11,766 bases of DNA from Planktomarina sp. (lineage in GTDB: Bacteria; Pseudomonadota; Alphaproteobacteria; Rhodobacterales; Rhodobacteraceae). The notes under the pieces were generated by a model. That model was not told the DNA's origin and made no database searches. It worked only from the letters and a program-made list of their open reading frames with translations. Shown piece by piece: positions 1 to 7,614 of the stretch. How positions within the stretch are numbered: the stretch's first letter is position 1; the number at the start of each line of letters is the position of its first letter. The stretch is from positions 1 to 11,766 of the forward strand of contig JAKMFM010000147.1 in the NCBI GenBank assembly GCA_022425445.1, written 5' to 3'. Both the position numbers and the translations under genes were made by a program.

Positions 1-1773
1 GTCATTCGGCAATTGAATGAGACTGCAATCAATCAAATTGCAGCGGGCGAAGTGGTTGAGCGCCCAGCCTCGGCCATCAAGGAATTGGTAGAAAACGCCA
101 TTGATGCCGGCGCCACACGCATTGACGTAGACTATGCCGACGGCGGCAAGCGTTTGATTCAGGTCACCGACAACGGCTGCGGCATTGCAGCAGAGGATCT
201 CGCTTTGGCGATGTCGCGCCACGCCACCAGCAAAATCGATGGTTCAGATTTGCTCAATATTCAAAGTTTTGGATTCAGAGGCGAGGCCCTTCCCTCCTTG
301 GGCGCGGTGGGCAAACTGACACTGACCAGCCGCACACAAGCAGGCTCAGGCGCAGAATTGCAGGTCATGGGAGGCAAGATGAGCCCCCCGCGCCCTGCAG
401 CGATGCAGCCTGGAACCCGTGCAACCCTGCGGGATCTCTTTTACGCCACGCCAGCCCGGCTCAAATTTCTGCGCTCTGACCGCGCCGAGGCGCAAGCCAT
501 TGCAGATGTGGTTAAACGATTGGCCATGGCCGAACCCGCCATTGCCTTCTCTTTGCGCGACACGGCTACGGACCGAGTGGTGTTCCAAGTTCAAGCCGAG
601 CAGGGCGATATGTTTTCCGCGCTTCGAGGGCGTTTAGGGCAGATCATGAGCCGGGATTTTGTTGACAACGCCATTCCCGTCGATGCGGAACGTGAGGGGG
701 TGAGCCTCACGGGTTTTGCCGGTCTTCCGACCTATTCTCGCGGCGCCGCAGTCGCTCAATATCTCTTCGTCAATGGACGACCCGTGCGAGACAAATTACT
801 GCTTGGCGCATTGCGTGGGGCCTATGCAGATTTTCTGTCGCGTGATCGTCACCCCGCGGTGGCGTTATTCGTGGAATGTAATCCGACATTAGTCGATGTG
901 AATGTGCATCCTGCGAAATCAGAGGTGCGGTTTCGCGAGCCTGCCATGGTCCGCGGCCTGATCGTTTCTGGCCTGCGCCATGCGCTGGCTGAAGCGGGGC
1001 ATCGCGCGTCTACAACCGTATCCGACGCAGCTCTCGGCTCTTTTACACGCGAAACTCCAAATCAAACCCGCGTTTATCAAATGGATCGGCCGCGCAATGC
1101 ACCTGGATATTCGGGTCTGGCTGAGACCGCGACCATGTTTGATCCCCAGCCGTCTGCACGGATTGAAGAGGCGCCACAGCCTGAGGCCCAGCACCGTCCA
1201 TTAGGTGCCGCACGGGCGCAGTTGCATGAAAACTATATCCTCTCACAGACTGACAACGGCTTGGTCATTGTGGACGCTCATGCCGCCCATGAACGTTTGG
1301 TCTATGAAAAACTTAAAGCTCAAATGGCCGAAACCGGCGTGCGCGCACAAGCGCTTTTGATTCCCGAAGTGATCAGCCTTTCCGACGGCGACATAGCCCT
1401 ATTGATGGAGCAAAACGAGACTTTGACGCAAATGGGTCTCTCCATTGAGCCTTTTGGGCAAGGTGCGGTGGCTGTGCAATCTGTGCCTGCACTCTTGGGT
1501 CATGTGGATGTGCAGCGCTTGGTGCTGGATATCGTTGATGAGCTGTCAGACGGCGGCATGCAGCAAAGCTTGCAAGCGCAGTTGGATGCCATATTGAGCC
1601 GCGTGGCCTGCCATGGCTCGGTACGCACAGGCCGCAGGATGCAAGCTGAAGAAATGAATGCATTGTTGCGCGAAATGGAAGCCACCCCGCACTCGGGCCA
1701 ATGCAACCACGGTCGCCCCACCTACGTCAGTTTGGCGATGACCGATATTGAAAAACTGTTTGGACGCACATGA
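1..1773 (+). CDS. mutL: DNA mismatch repair protein MutL (5' truncated by window edge)
   Basis: MutL is the GHKL-ATPase matchmaker that couples MutS mismatch recognition to strand incision and excision. The reading frame is open from base 1 and the first visible codons read VIRQLNETAINQIAAGEVVE, the standard MutL N-terminus, so only the initiator and a few residues are missing. ATPase motifs are clear: ELVENAIDAGA (about codons 28-38), DNGCGI, RHATSK and FGFRGEAL. The C-terminal dimerisation domain holds DAHAAHERLVYE at bases 1273-1308, matching the endonuclease motif DQHA(X)2E(X)4E except for Ala in place of Gln. It also has ACHG, QCNHGRP and the terminal FGR, the usual metal-site companions. 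This fits the nicking MutL type used by bacteria without MutH (family knowledge). A TTG at base 13 opens the same frame but would cut conserved residues, so it is not the start. The stop overlaps the rmuC start by 4 bases (ATGA), which suggests one transcript. Confidence 0.97.
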   Translation, partial: VIRQLNETAINQIAAGEVVERPASAIKELVENAIDAGATRIDVDYADGGKRLIQVTDNGCGIAAEDLALAMSRHATSKIDGSDLLNIQSFGFRGEALPSLGAVGKLTLTSRTQAGSGAELQVMGGKMSPPRPAAMQPGTRATLRDLFYATPARLKFLRSDRAEAQAIADVVKRLAMAEPAIAFSLRDTATDRVVFQVQAEQGDMFSALRGRLGQIMSRDFVDNAIPVDAEREGVSLTGFAGLPTYSRGAAVAQYLFVNGRPVRDKLLLGALRGAYADFLSRDRHPAVALFVECNPTLVDVNVHPAKSEVRFREPAMVRGLIVSGLRHALAEAGHRASTTVSDAALGSFTRETPNQTRVYQMDRPRNAPGYSGLAETATMFDPQPSARIEEAPQPEAQHRPLGAARAQLHENYILSQTDNGLVIVDAHAAHERLVYEKLKAQMAETGVRAQALLIPEVISLSDGDIALLMEQNETLTQMGLSIEPFGQGAVAVQSVPALLGHVDVQRLVLDIVDELSDGGMQQSLQAQLDAILSRVACHGSVRTGRRMQAEEMNALLREMEATPHSGQCNHGRPTYVSLAMTDIEKLFGRT

Positions 1774-2909
1774 TAGTCACCCCTGAAATTACCTTGATCT
1801 TAATGGTGGCTGCCGGCGGTTTCGCCTTTGTGGTGATGATTTTACTTTTGATGGTGGCCCGCGCAGCCGGGCGCGCCGCACAAGCCACGGCACCTTTGAC
1901 AAACCAAATGGAATATCTCAACCAACGCGTGCAAACCATTGGCGATGGCCAGCAACAATTGGCCGGTGGCCTGACTCAGGTTTCAGAAGCGCAGGCCGCC
2001 CAGCAGAGCAATATGCTCAAATTGATGGAGGCTCGCTTGGCGGCGGTTCAGGAGCAGATGACGCTAAATCTAACCACCAACGCAAAGACCACGGCCAATT
2101 CATTGGGCGAATTGCAACAGCGTTTGGTCACCATAGACAAAGCACAGGACAATATTCAAAAACTATCTGGCGATGTGCTCAGCTTACAAGATATTTTGGC
2201 CAACAAACAAACGCGCGGCGCCTTTGGAGAGATCCAACTACAAGAGATCGTCAGCAAAGCCCTGCCGTCCGATGCGTATACTTGGCAAGCCACCCTACCC
2301 AATGGCAAGCGTGCCGATTGTTTGATCCACTTGCCAAATCCACCAGGCCCAATCGTCATAGACAGCAAATTTCCGCTCGAGGCCTATGAGGCGCTGCGTA
2401 ACGCCACGACCGAGCTGGAGACAAGGGATGCCGTCAAACTTATGCGCGCCTCCGTGAAAGCACATATTAAGGCCATTTCAGAGAAATACATTCTGGAAGG
2501 GGTAACGGCTGATGGGGCGATCATGTTCTTGCCGTCTGAGGCGGTCTATGCCGAGTTACACTCAAATTTTCCCGAATTGATCCGCGAAGGGTTTGAAGCC
2601 CGTGTGTGGATTGTCTCCCCCACCACCTGTATGGCAACATTAAATACGATGCGCGCAATCCTCAAAGATGCGCGGATGCGCGAACAAGCCGGCGCCATTC
2701 GCACGGCATTGCGGCAATTGCATCGGGATGTCGAGCTGGTGGTCGATCGGGTAGACAAGCTCAACACCCATTTCAACCAAGCGCGCAAAGATATCGAAGG
2801 GATCAGCACAGCGGCGGAGCGCGCCGGTAAGCGCGCTACTAAATTGGACAATTTCGATTTTGAAGAGGTCGAAGCGATTGAACCGGTTGCGCCCCTGCCG
2901 AAACTATAG
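1770..2909 (+). CDS. rmuC: DNA recombination protein RmuC
   Basis: RmuC-family proteins are thought to be membrane-anchored nuclease-like factors that limit DNA inversions and rearrangements; the biochemistry is poorly known. The 379-residue product has one N-terminal membrane segment (about residues 6-30, rich in L, V, M and I). A long Gln/Ala-rich stretch predicted as coiled coil follows (about 45-145), then the RmuC core: RGAFGEIQL near 149-157, GKRADCLIHLP near 179-189 and IVIDSKFPL near 195-203. D183 and D198-x-K200 resemble a PD-(D/E)xK nuclease site, an inference from spacing. The C-terminus is acidic (DNFDFEEVEAIE). The ATG overlaps the mutL stop in ATGA, so translation is probably coupled to mutL. 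The TAG stop is shared with the converging chrR gene in the palindrome CTATAG, with no terminator seen between them. Confidence 0.94.
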   Translation: MIVTPEITLILMVAAGGFAFVVMILLLMVARAAGRAAQATAPLTNQMEYLNQRVQTIGDGQQQLAGGLTQVSEAQAAQQSNMLKLMEARLAAVQEQMTLNLTTNAKTTANSLGELQQRLVTIDKAQDNIQKLSGDVLSLQDILANKQTRGAFGEIQLQEIVSKALPSDAYTWQATLPNGKRADCLIHLPNPPGPIVIDSKFPLEAYEALRNATTELETRDAVKLMRASVKAHIKAISEKYILEGVTADGAIMFLPSEAVYAELHSNFPELIREGFEARVWIVSPTTCMATLNTMRAILKDARMREQAGAIRTALRQLHRDVELVVDRVDKLNTHFNQARKDIEGISTAAERAGKRATKLDNFDFEEVEAIEPVAPLPKL

Positions 2910-3554
2910 CCGGAACAGCGATTGCGCCACTCGCGGAATCCATGCGCTAAACCGCAACGGAGCATCGGTGGCGGCAAGACAGATACAGTCGTGACCAATC
3001 TCAGCCACAGGCTTATGATGCAGGTCCTCACCAGCCACTTCAACATCACCCGCCGCGAAGCGCGCAGTTTCATCGCTGAACGCGCCTTTTAGCACGAGTG
3101 TCAATTCCGTGCCACGGTGCCCATGATCCGGCACAGCTGCACCGGCGGGAATGTAAAGCAACCGCGCTGTCGCGGCATGCGAGGTTTTCAATACGGCCTG
3201 CCGCACACCCAAGCCAATGGGCCGCCATTTTACATCGCTCAAACCACCGCCAATGTAGGCGCTTAAGGGATCCGGTAGATCACTGCCAGCCGGCACTGGC
3301 GCGGCAGCTTTCGGACCTTTGGCAATCAACGCCATGGTCTTGGACAAAGCTGCGGCGCTCAAATCTTCGGTTGGCTGCGCGTGCAAAAGCGCCCCACCAA
3401 TAGAGTCATAGCTTTGCGCAGCCGCACGGCATTCATCACACATCGACAAATGTGTAGCGACGACCAAGTTAAAAGCCTCCGGCAATGTGCCTGCGGAATA
3501 GCCGATCAACAGTTGATCTGAAAGGTGATGGGTGATCTTGTTCATTATGTTCAT
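2904..3554 (-). CDS. chrR: ChrR-family zinc anti-sigma factor (cupin C-terminal domain)
   Basis: ChrR binds and inhibits the ECF sigma factor RpoE in the cytoplasm and releases it on singlet oxygen or membrane-damage stress. The N-terminal zinc anti-sigma domain has H9/H10, H35, C39 and C42 (HLSMCDEC), the ZAS ligand pattern of R. sphaeroides ChrR. The C-terminal cupin-like domain keeps its metal ligands H144, H146 and E150 (DHGHRGTE) and H179/H180 (LHHKP). C189 and C191 follow and resemble the conserved cysteine pair. Length is 216 residues, usual for the family. The first ATG overlaps the rpoE stop by 4 bases (ATGA), favouring coupled translation. An in-frame ATG 9 bases later (3545) would place the first zinc His nearer its position in known ChrR, so the start is uncertain by three codons. 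Neither ATG has a clear Shine-Dalgarno sequence. Its 3' end overlaps the rmuC end by 6 bases. Confidence 0.93.
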   Translation of the reverse strand: MNIMNKITHHLSDQLLIGYSAGTLPEAFNLVVATHLSMCDECRAAAQSYDSIGGALLHAQPTEDLSAAALSKTMALIAKGPKAAAPVPAGSDLPDPLSAYIGGGLSDVKWRPIGLGVRQAVLKTSHAATARLLYIPAGAAVPDHGHRGTELTLVLKGAFSDETARFAAGDVEVAGEDLHHKPVAEIGHDCICLAATDAPLRFSAWIPRVAQSLFRL

Positions 3555-4201
3555 TTCATCGTCTGGCGGAGTTTCGTTAAAGCCAATCTAAGGCGCGATT
3601 TGATCGTGCCAAGGGGCAGACCGGTTTCAGCTGCAATTTGGCCATGGCTGAGGTCACCAAAATAGGCTTTTTCAATCAATTCACGTTGCTGGCCGGGCAA
3701 AGATTTCATCGCTTGGCTCAGCTGCTCTGATTCTTGTTGCATCACCAAAATATCAGAGGCTTCCGGCTCCGCTTCAGGACCCCAAGTCAGCTCCTCGGGT
3801 TCGGGGCGCCGTTGTTTGCGCAAAGCGTCAATGTTTTTATTGCGGGCGATGGTGAAGATCCAAGTGGACACACTGGCTCGGCTGGGATCAAAAAGATGTG
3901 CTTTGTGCCATAGGGTGGCCATCACCTCTTGGGTGCAATCTTCTGCCATGCCTGGCGCTGCGCCGGATTTCATCAAGAACGCTTTTACCCGCGGCGCAAA
4001 ATATCCAAAGAGTTCCGCGAAGGCCTGCTGGTCTTGGTCTGTCTGAATACGCTTCAGATGATCAACCCATATGTTTTTCGGGATGGCTTTTGTCACGGCG
4101 CGAATGTTTGCCTTCTGATCGTCAAGTGCATTTGAATTATATGCAACATAGGCCACCTGATGATCAGATGCACCCGTTTCTTGCACTATCTCCAAATTCA
4201 T
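3551..4201 (-). CDS. rpoE: ECF RNA polymerase sigma factor, RpoE (ECF11-like)
   Basis: Extracytoplasmic-function sigma factor that directs RNA polymerase to stress promoters when released by ChrR. Counted from the ATG at 4201, region 2 spans about residues 60-132 (FAELFGYFAPRVKAFLMKSG, CTQEVMATLWHKAHLFDPSRA, WIFTIARNKNIDALR). Region 4 spans about 160-214 and includes the helix-turn-helix GQIAAETGLPLGTIKSRLR. The sequence closely resembles R. sphaeroides RpoE as I recall it (DPSRASV, WIFTIARN, GDLSHGQIAAETGLPLGTIKSR). The frame is open back to a TTG at 4228, but that codon lies inside the predicted promoter. ATGs at 4207 and 4201 sit at the predicted transcript start, which would make the mRNA almost leaderless. 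Compared with recalled RpoE, the protein has about 35 extra N-terminal residues. A GTG at 4096 would give the familiar length but has no well-placed ribosome binding site. Overlaps chrR by 4 bases. Confidence 0.94.
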   Translation of the reverse strand: MNLEIVQETGASDHQVAYVAYNSNALDDQKANIRAVTKAIPKNIWVDHLKRIQTDQDQQAFAELFGYFAPRVKAFLMKSGAAPGMAEDCTQEVMATLWHKAHLFDPSRASVSTWIFTIARNKNIDALRKQRRPEPEELTWGPEAEPEASDILVMQQESEQLSQAMKSLPGQQRELIEKAYFGDLSHGQIAAETGLPLGTIKSRLRLALTKLRQTMK

Positions 4202-4211
4202 TCTCATGTTA

Positions 4212-4241
4212 GGGTTACGCCGTATCAAACCATTTGGATCA
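4212..4241 (-). promoter_or_regulatory. Predicted sigma-E autoregulatory promoter of rpoE-chrR
   Basis: On the minus strand, TGATCC (4241-4236) and TAACCC (4217-4212) are separated by exactly 18 bases. This resembles the R. sphaeroides RpoE promoter pattern (TGATCC, about 18 bases, TAAGA-like), with an exact -35 and a partial -10. The inferred transcript start is about 4205, next to the rpoE ATGs at 4207 and 4201. This implies autoregulation. The match was read by eye and not scored. Confidence 0.68.
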
Positions 4242-4265
4242 TAAAAAACTTGAACGTTTTAAAAG

Positions 4266-4295
4266 TAATCCAAATCCGCGCGTTCAGCGTAAAGA
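4266..4295 (+). promoter_or_regulatory. Predicted sigma-E promoter of the COG2907-DUF1365-MFS-DUF3833-SDR operon
   Basis: TAATCC (4266-4271) and TAAAGA (4290-4295) are separated by 18 bases, the same geometry as the divergent rpoE promoter, with one mismatch in the -35 element. The predicted start is near 4302, giving a leader of about 20 bases that contains the AAGGA ribosome site. The two -35 elements lie 24 bases apart, back to back. Read by eye; no alternative promoter was evaluated quantitatively. Confidence 0.62.
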
Positions 4296-4310
4296 GTTCA
4301 AGTAATTATA

Positions 4311-4315
4311 AAGGA
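4311..4315 (+). promoter_or_regulatory. Ribosome binding site that decides the flavoprotein start
   Basis: AAGGA at 4311-4315 is only 1 base from the ATG at 4317 but 7 bases from the in-frame ATG at 4323. The spacing favours 4323 as the true initiator. Confidence 0.7.
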
Positions 4316-4322
4316 CATGCCT

Positions 4323-5624
4323 ATGCCATTTGAGACTGCCCCAACGGGTGCGAAACGTATTGCTGTGATTGGTGGTGGCATATCAGGCATGGGAGCCGCT
4401 TATGAGTTACGCCATTCTCACCAAGTGGTGTTGTTTGAAGCCGCTCCAAGGCTCGGCGGCCACGCGCGCACGGTAATGGCCGGCAAGAACGGCGACTTAC
4501 CAGTAGATACTGGTTTTTTGGTCTTCAATGACGTGAACTACCCACATTTGATTCGGCTTTTCAAAGAGCTAGACGTGCCAGTAAGGGACTCAGATATGAG
4601 CTTCGGTGCGTCTATTGACGGTGGCTGGTTGGAATACGGGCTCCTGGCCCCAAGAGCTGTATTTGCCCAGCCTCGAAATTTGGTCCGTCCGAAATTTTAT
4701 GGCATGATCCGCGATATCTTAAAGTTCAATAAACGCGCCAATAGTGAATTGATTGATCCTGCGATTACCATCGGTGAGTTGGTCAATAAATGGCAGCTTG
4801 GCGATTGGTTCCGCGACTATTATCTTACCCCCTTCACAGGCGCAATTTGGTCCACACCAATCACGCAAATTCTTGATTTTCCTGCGCAAGCAATGATCAA
4901 CTTCATGAAGAACCACGCTCTTCTCGGCGCCGTTGGGCAGCATCAATGGCGCACGGTGCGCGGCGGCTCGCGTGAATATGTCAGCCGCCTTCAAAGTGCG
5001 TTAGTGAAGGCCAATGTTGACATTCGTCTGTCAAGCCCCGTGGCGCAAGTTCGGCGCAACTCGTTGGGCATTGAGTTGCTTATGACAGATGGCAGCCTTG
5101 AGGCCTTCGATGAGGTAATTTTCGCCACGCATTCCGACATCACGCTCTCCATGCTCAGTGATGCGAACGCTCTCGAACATAAGGCTCTGGACGCCGTGAA
5201 ATATCAGCCCAACGAGATGGTGCTGCATGGAGACTGCTCGATCATGCCTAAACGTCAGGCCGCCTGGGCGTCATGGGTTTATACCGAAGATAAAGACCGT
5301 CGATCCAACCGTATTGATCTGACCTATTGGATAAACCGTCTGCAAAGCCTGCCCAAAGGTGACCCCTGTTTTGTTACCTTGAACACCCAGCGCGATATTG
5401 ATCCAGCTCTGATTTACGATCATTGCACGTTTCATCATCCAGTGTTCGACACAGCTGCTTTGAAAGCGCAGCAACTTATCAGCGACATCAATGGCGCAAA
5501 TCATACCTGGTTTTGCGGCGCTTGGATGCGCAATGGTTTTCACGAAGATGGCCTGGCCACAGGCGTCGAGGTGGCCCGACGCCTGATGGCGCAAAAAGCG
5601 ACCATTTTGGCCGCCGCTGAATGA
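4323..5624 (+). CDS. FAD-dependent amine oxidase-like protein (COG2907)
   Basis: Predicted flavoprotein oxidoreductase of the protoporphyrinogen/amine-oxidase fold, 433 residues. The N-terminus has the dinucleotide-binding motif VIGGGISGMGAA (about residues 15-26), the ribose-binding acidic residue in LFEAAPRLGGHA (about 37-48), and a C-terminal FAD-contact segment WFCGAWMRNGFHEDGLATGVEVA in two pieces (WFCGAWMRNG; HEDGLATGVEVA). No signal peptide or membrane segment is evident. It is the first gene of an operon behind a predicted sigma-E promoter, and its stop overlaps the DUF1365 start (ATGA). COG2907 proteins are frequent neighbours of RpoE/ChrR. In R. sphaeroides, genes of this RpoE-controlled group have been linked to furan fatty acid synthesis (names UfaD/UfaO); I cannot say which of those this corresponds to. 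Oxidation or desaturation of a phospholipid acyl chain is therefore a reasonable but unproven role. The start was chosen by ribosome-site spacing; 4317 is the alternative. Confidence 0.9.
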   Translation: MPFETAPTGAKRIAVIGGGISGMGAAYELRHSHQVVLFEAAPRLGGHARTVMAGKNGDLPVDTGFLVFNDVNYPHLIRLFKELDVPVRDSDMSFGASIDGGWLEYGLLAPRAVFAQPRNLVRPKFYGMIRDILKFNKRANSELIDPAITIGELVNKWQLGDWFRDYYLTPFTGAIWSTPITQILDFPAQAMINFMKNHALLGAVGQHQWRTVRGGSREYVSRLQSALVKANVDIRLSSPVAQVRRNSLGIELLMTDGSLEAFDEVIFATHSDITLSMLSDANALEHKALDAVKYQPNEMVLHGDCSIMPKRQAAWASWVYTEDKDRRSNRIDLTYWINRLQSLPKGDPCFVTLNTQRDIDPALIYDHCTFHHPVFDTAALKAQQLISDINGANHTWFCGAWMRNGFHEDGLATGVEVARRLMAQKATILAAAE

Positions 5625-6376
5625 CCTGCCTCGACCACATCAAGGCGCATACCTATCACGGGCGCAAAGGACCAGTTTCCAATGCCTTTCGCTATGCGAT
5701 AGATTATGTGCTTATTGATTTGGCCGCAGACGTTTCCCGACCGACCCTTTTTTCACGCAATCAGTTCAATCTGATGAGCCTGTTTGACAGCGACCACGGC
5801 GGCACCCCAAAAGCGGGGCGTGGCCTGGCCTGGACCCGCGATGTTTTAAAGGCGCAAAATCTACCGGGCCAAGAGCGAATCTTGCTTTTGGCCCAACCGC
5901 GTTCACTCGGCCACGTTTTCAATCCAGTGAGCTTCTGGCTCTGCATGGATGCGCAAGACACGCTGCGGGTGGTGATTGCGGAGGTCAGCAATACCTTCGG
6001 CCAAAGACACAGCTACCTGTGCCACAAAGATGATCTGTCTCCCATCACAGCCAAAGACATCGTGCGCGCTCAAAAAATCTTCCATGTCTCGCCGTTCCAG
6101 CCGATCGATGGTGATTATACTTTCCAATTTGACATTCGCGAAGAGCATATCGGAATTTCAATTGAATATTCTCGAGCTGGAGGTGGTCTGATTGCAACTC
6201 TGGTCGGACCCCGCCAGCCCCTGTCCAATGCCTCCATCCTGAGTGGTTTTCTGCGGCGCCCCCTTGGGTCTCGCCGAGTTTTGGCACTGATCCATTGGCA
6301 GGCGATAAAGCTATGGTTGCGCAGGGCGCGGTTTCGCTCCTGCCCAGAGGCTCCGCAAAGCGACATAAGCCGATGA
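5621..6376 (+). CDS. DUF1365 family protein
   Basis: A 251-residue member of DUF1365, a family without an established reaction. Typical family segments are visible: TYHGRKGPVSNAFRYAIDY near the N-terminus, then RNQFNLMSLFDSDHGG, LLAQPRSLGHVFNPVSFWLC and VIAEVSNTFGQRHSYL. The central FNPVSF and EVSNTFG motifs are the most family-specific. No clear membrane segment is present, although the C-terminal part is basic and rich in Trp, Leu and Arg (residues about 220-245) and could lie at a membrane surface (inference). The ATG overlaps the stop of the flavoprotein gene by 4 bases, and its own stop overlaps the transporter start the same way. DUF1365 and COG2907 genes commonly sit side by side, often near cyclopropane-fatty-acid synthase genes, so a shared step in lipid modification is plausible. 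No such synthase is in this window. Confidence 0.9.
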   Translation: MTCLDHIKAHTYHGRKGPVSNAFRYAIDYVLIDLAADVSRPTLFSRNQFNLMSLFDSDHGGTPKAGRGLAWTRDVLKAQNLPGQERILLLAQPRSLGHVFNPVSFWLCMDAQDTLRVVIAEVSNTFGQRHSYLCHKDDLSPITAKDIVRAQKIFHVSPFQPIDGDYTFQFDIREEHIGISIEYSRAGGGLIATLVGPRQPLSNASILSGFLRRPLGSRRVLALIHWQAIKLWLRRARFRSCPEAPQSDISR

Positions 6377-7614
6377 CCGCCAACGCAACCCCACCGCTTT
6401 TGCCTGCCTTTGCGGTTTTTGCAGGTTTTTTGGCCGCCGCTGGCATTCCCATCTACATCTTTGCACCCAGTTTCTATGCACAAAACTATGGTACGGAATT
6501 GACGGCCATCGCCGCGGTGCTGTTTTGGTTGCGCCTGCTGGATGCGGTGCAAGATCCCCTATTTGGTTGGATATCTGAACGGCTTGGGCGCGAACGCAGA
6601 TTTTGGATCGGGTTTTCAGTTTTCATCCTGATCGGGTCTTTAATATTGCTGTTTGCCATCCCACCGCGCACCGCGCCTTTGCTGTGGTTTGCCGTTTCAA
6701 TGACGGGGCTGTTCAGCGCCTTTAGCTTTCTGACGATCAATTTTTATGCGCAAGGTATTTTGGCGGCCTCTCATCTTCCTGGCAAGCATATGCAAGTGGC
6801 CGCTTGGCGCGAAACCGGCGGGCTAATTGGTATTTGTTTGGCGGCGGTAGCGCCCGCCCTTCTTACGATCTGGACCGCCTCGCCTATGGTCGGCTTTAGC
6901 CTCGGATTTGCCGGGTGTGGCCTCTTGGCCGCATGGATGATGAGACATCAATGGGGCGGCACAGCGCCCCGTGAGCCATCCAACTTCACCCGCATCTGGC
7001 GCGATGATCCGGCGCGCAGACTGTTGATCCTAGCCTTTGTCAATGCAATGCCAGTGGCTGTCACATCCACGCTGTTTTTGTTTTTTGTCACCCATCGGCT
7101 GCAAGCAGGCACTTGGGCCGGTGGATTGCTGCTGATCTTCTTCCTCTGCGCCGCTGGCTCCGCCCCGCTTTGGGCCAAGGCGGCCCAGAGATTTGGCTCG
7201 CGCCAAAGCTTGGTTTGCGCCATGGGCCTGGCCATTGTCGTCTTTGCCTTGGCGGCATTTTTGCGCGGCGGTGATGTGGCCTATTTTGCTTTGGTCTGCA
7301 TTGCCTCGGGCGCAAGCATCGGCGCAGATTTGACACTTCTACCGGCGGCCTTTGCACACCGATTATCCATCATCGCCCCCAGCGGGGGACAAGGTTTTGG
7401 ACTTTGGTCTTTGATGAGCAAGTTGACCCTAGCCGCTGCCGCCATAGCTGTATTCCCAATACTAGACGGGGCAGGGTTCGACGCCACGGCTTCAGAACAA
7501 ACTGAGCAGGCCCTTTGGACCCTCACTTTTCTCTACGCGGTTTGCCCGCTCGTCTTAAAACTGGTTGCGATTGGCTTGCTCATCAAAACCCCATTACAGG
7601 ATGAACAGATATGA
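6373..7614 (+). CDS. MFS transporter, GPH (glycoside-pentoside-hexuronide:cation symporter)-like
   Basis: A 413-residue polytopic inner-membrane protein with about 12 hydrophobic segments spread over its full length. The loop after the second segment carries LRLLDAVQDPLFGWISERLG with RERRFWIG just after, matching the GPH/MelB signature (R..D...DP..G...DR). Other loops are short and basic, as in MFS carriers. The frame is open back to 6295, but the ATG at 6373 overlaps the DUF1365 stop (ATGA) and begins directly before the first membrane segment, so it is preferred. The substrate cannot be read from the sequence; despite the family name, a sugar is not implied. Being inside a sigma-E-type operon with lipid-associated proteins makes a lipid-related or lyso-lipid cargo conceivable (inference only). 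The stop overlaps the DUF3833 start. Confidence 0.9.
   Translation: MTANATPPLLPAFAVFAGFLAAAGIPIYIFAPSFYAQNYGTELTAIAAVLFWLRLLDAVQDPLFGWISERLGRERRFWIGFSVFILIGSLILLFAIPPRTAPLLWFAVSMTGLFSAFSFLTINFYAQGILAASHLPGKHMQVAAWRETGGLIGICLAAVAPALLTIWTASPMVGFSLGFAGCGLLAAWMMRHQWGGTAPREPSNFTRIWRDDPARRLLILAFVNAMPVAVTSTLFLFFVTHRLQAGTWAGGLLLIFFLCAAGSAPLWAKAAQRFGSRQSLVCAMGLAIVVFALAAFLRGGDVAYFALVCIASGASIGADLTLLPAAFAHRLSIIAPSGGQGFGLWSLMSKLTLAAAAIAVFPILDGAGFDATASEQTEQALWTLTFLYAVCPLVLKLVAIGLLIKTPLQDEQI

Noticed and set aside
2840..2870. AAATT-GTCC-AATTT inverted repeat near the rmuC end as terminator of chrR
   Set aside because: The stem is 5 bp and AT-only, without a T run in the correct direction.
2546..3073. 175-codon open frame on the minus strand spanning the rmuC 3' end and chrR end
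   Set aside because: It covers two well-recognised genes in other frames and its translation is Arg/Ser-rich without family features, as expected of a shadow frame.
6295..6372. Upstream extension of the transporter by 26 codons
   Set aside because: It lies inside DUF1365, reads polar and basic, and the ATG at 6373 forms the ATGA junction seen throughout the operon.
6115..6552. 145-codon minus-strand open frame across the DUF1365/transporter junction
   Set aside because: It is antisense to two overlapping genes with clear family motifs and has a low-complexity, Arg/Gly-rich translation.
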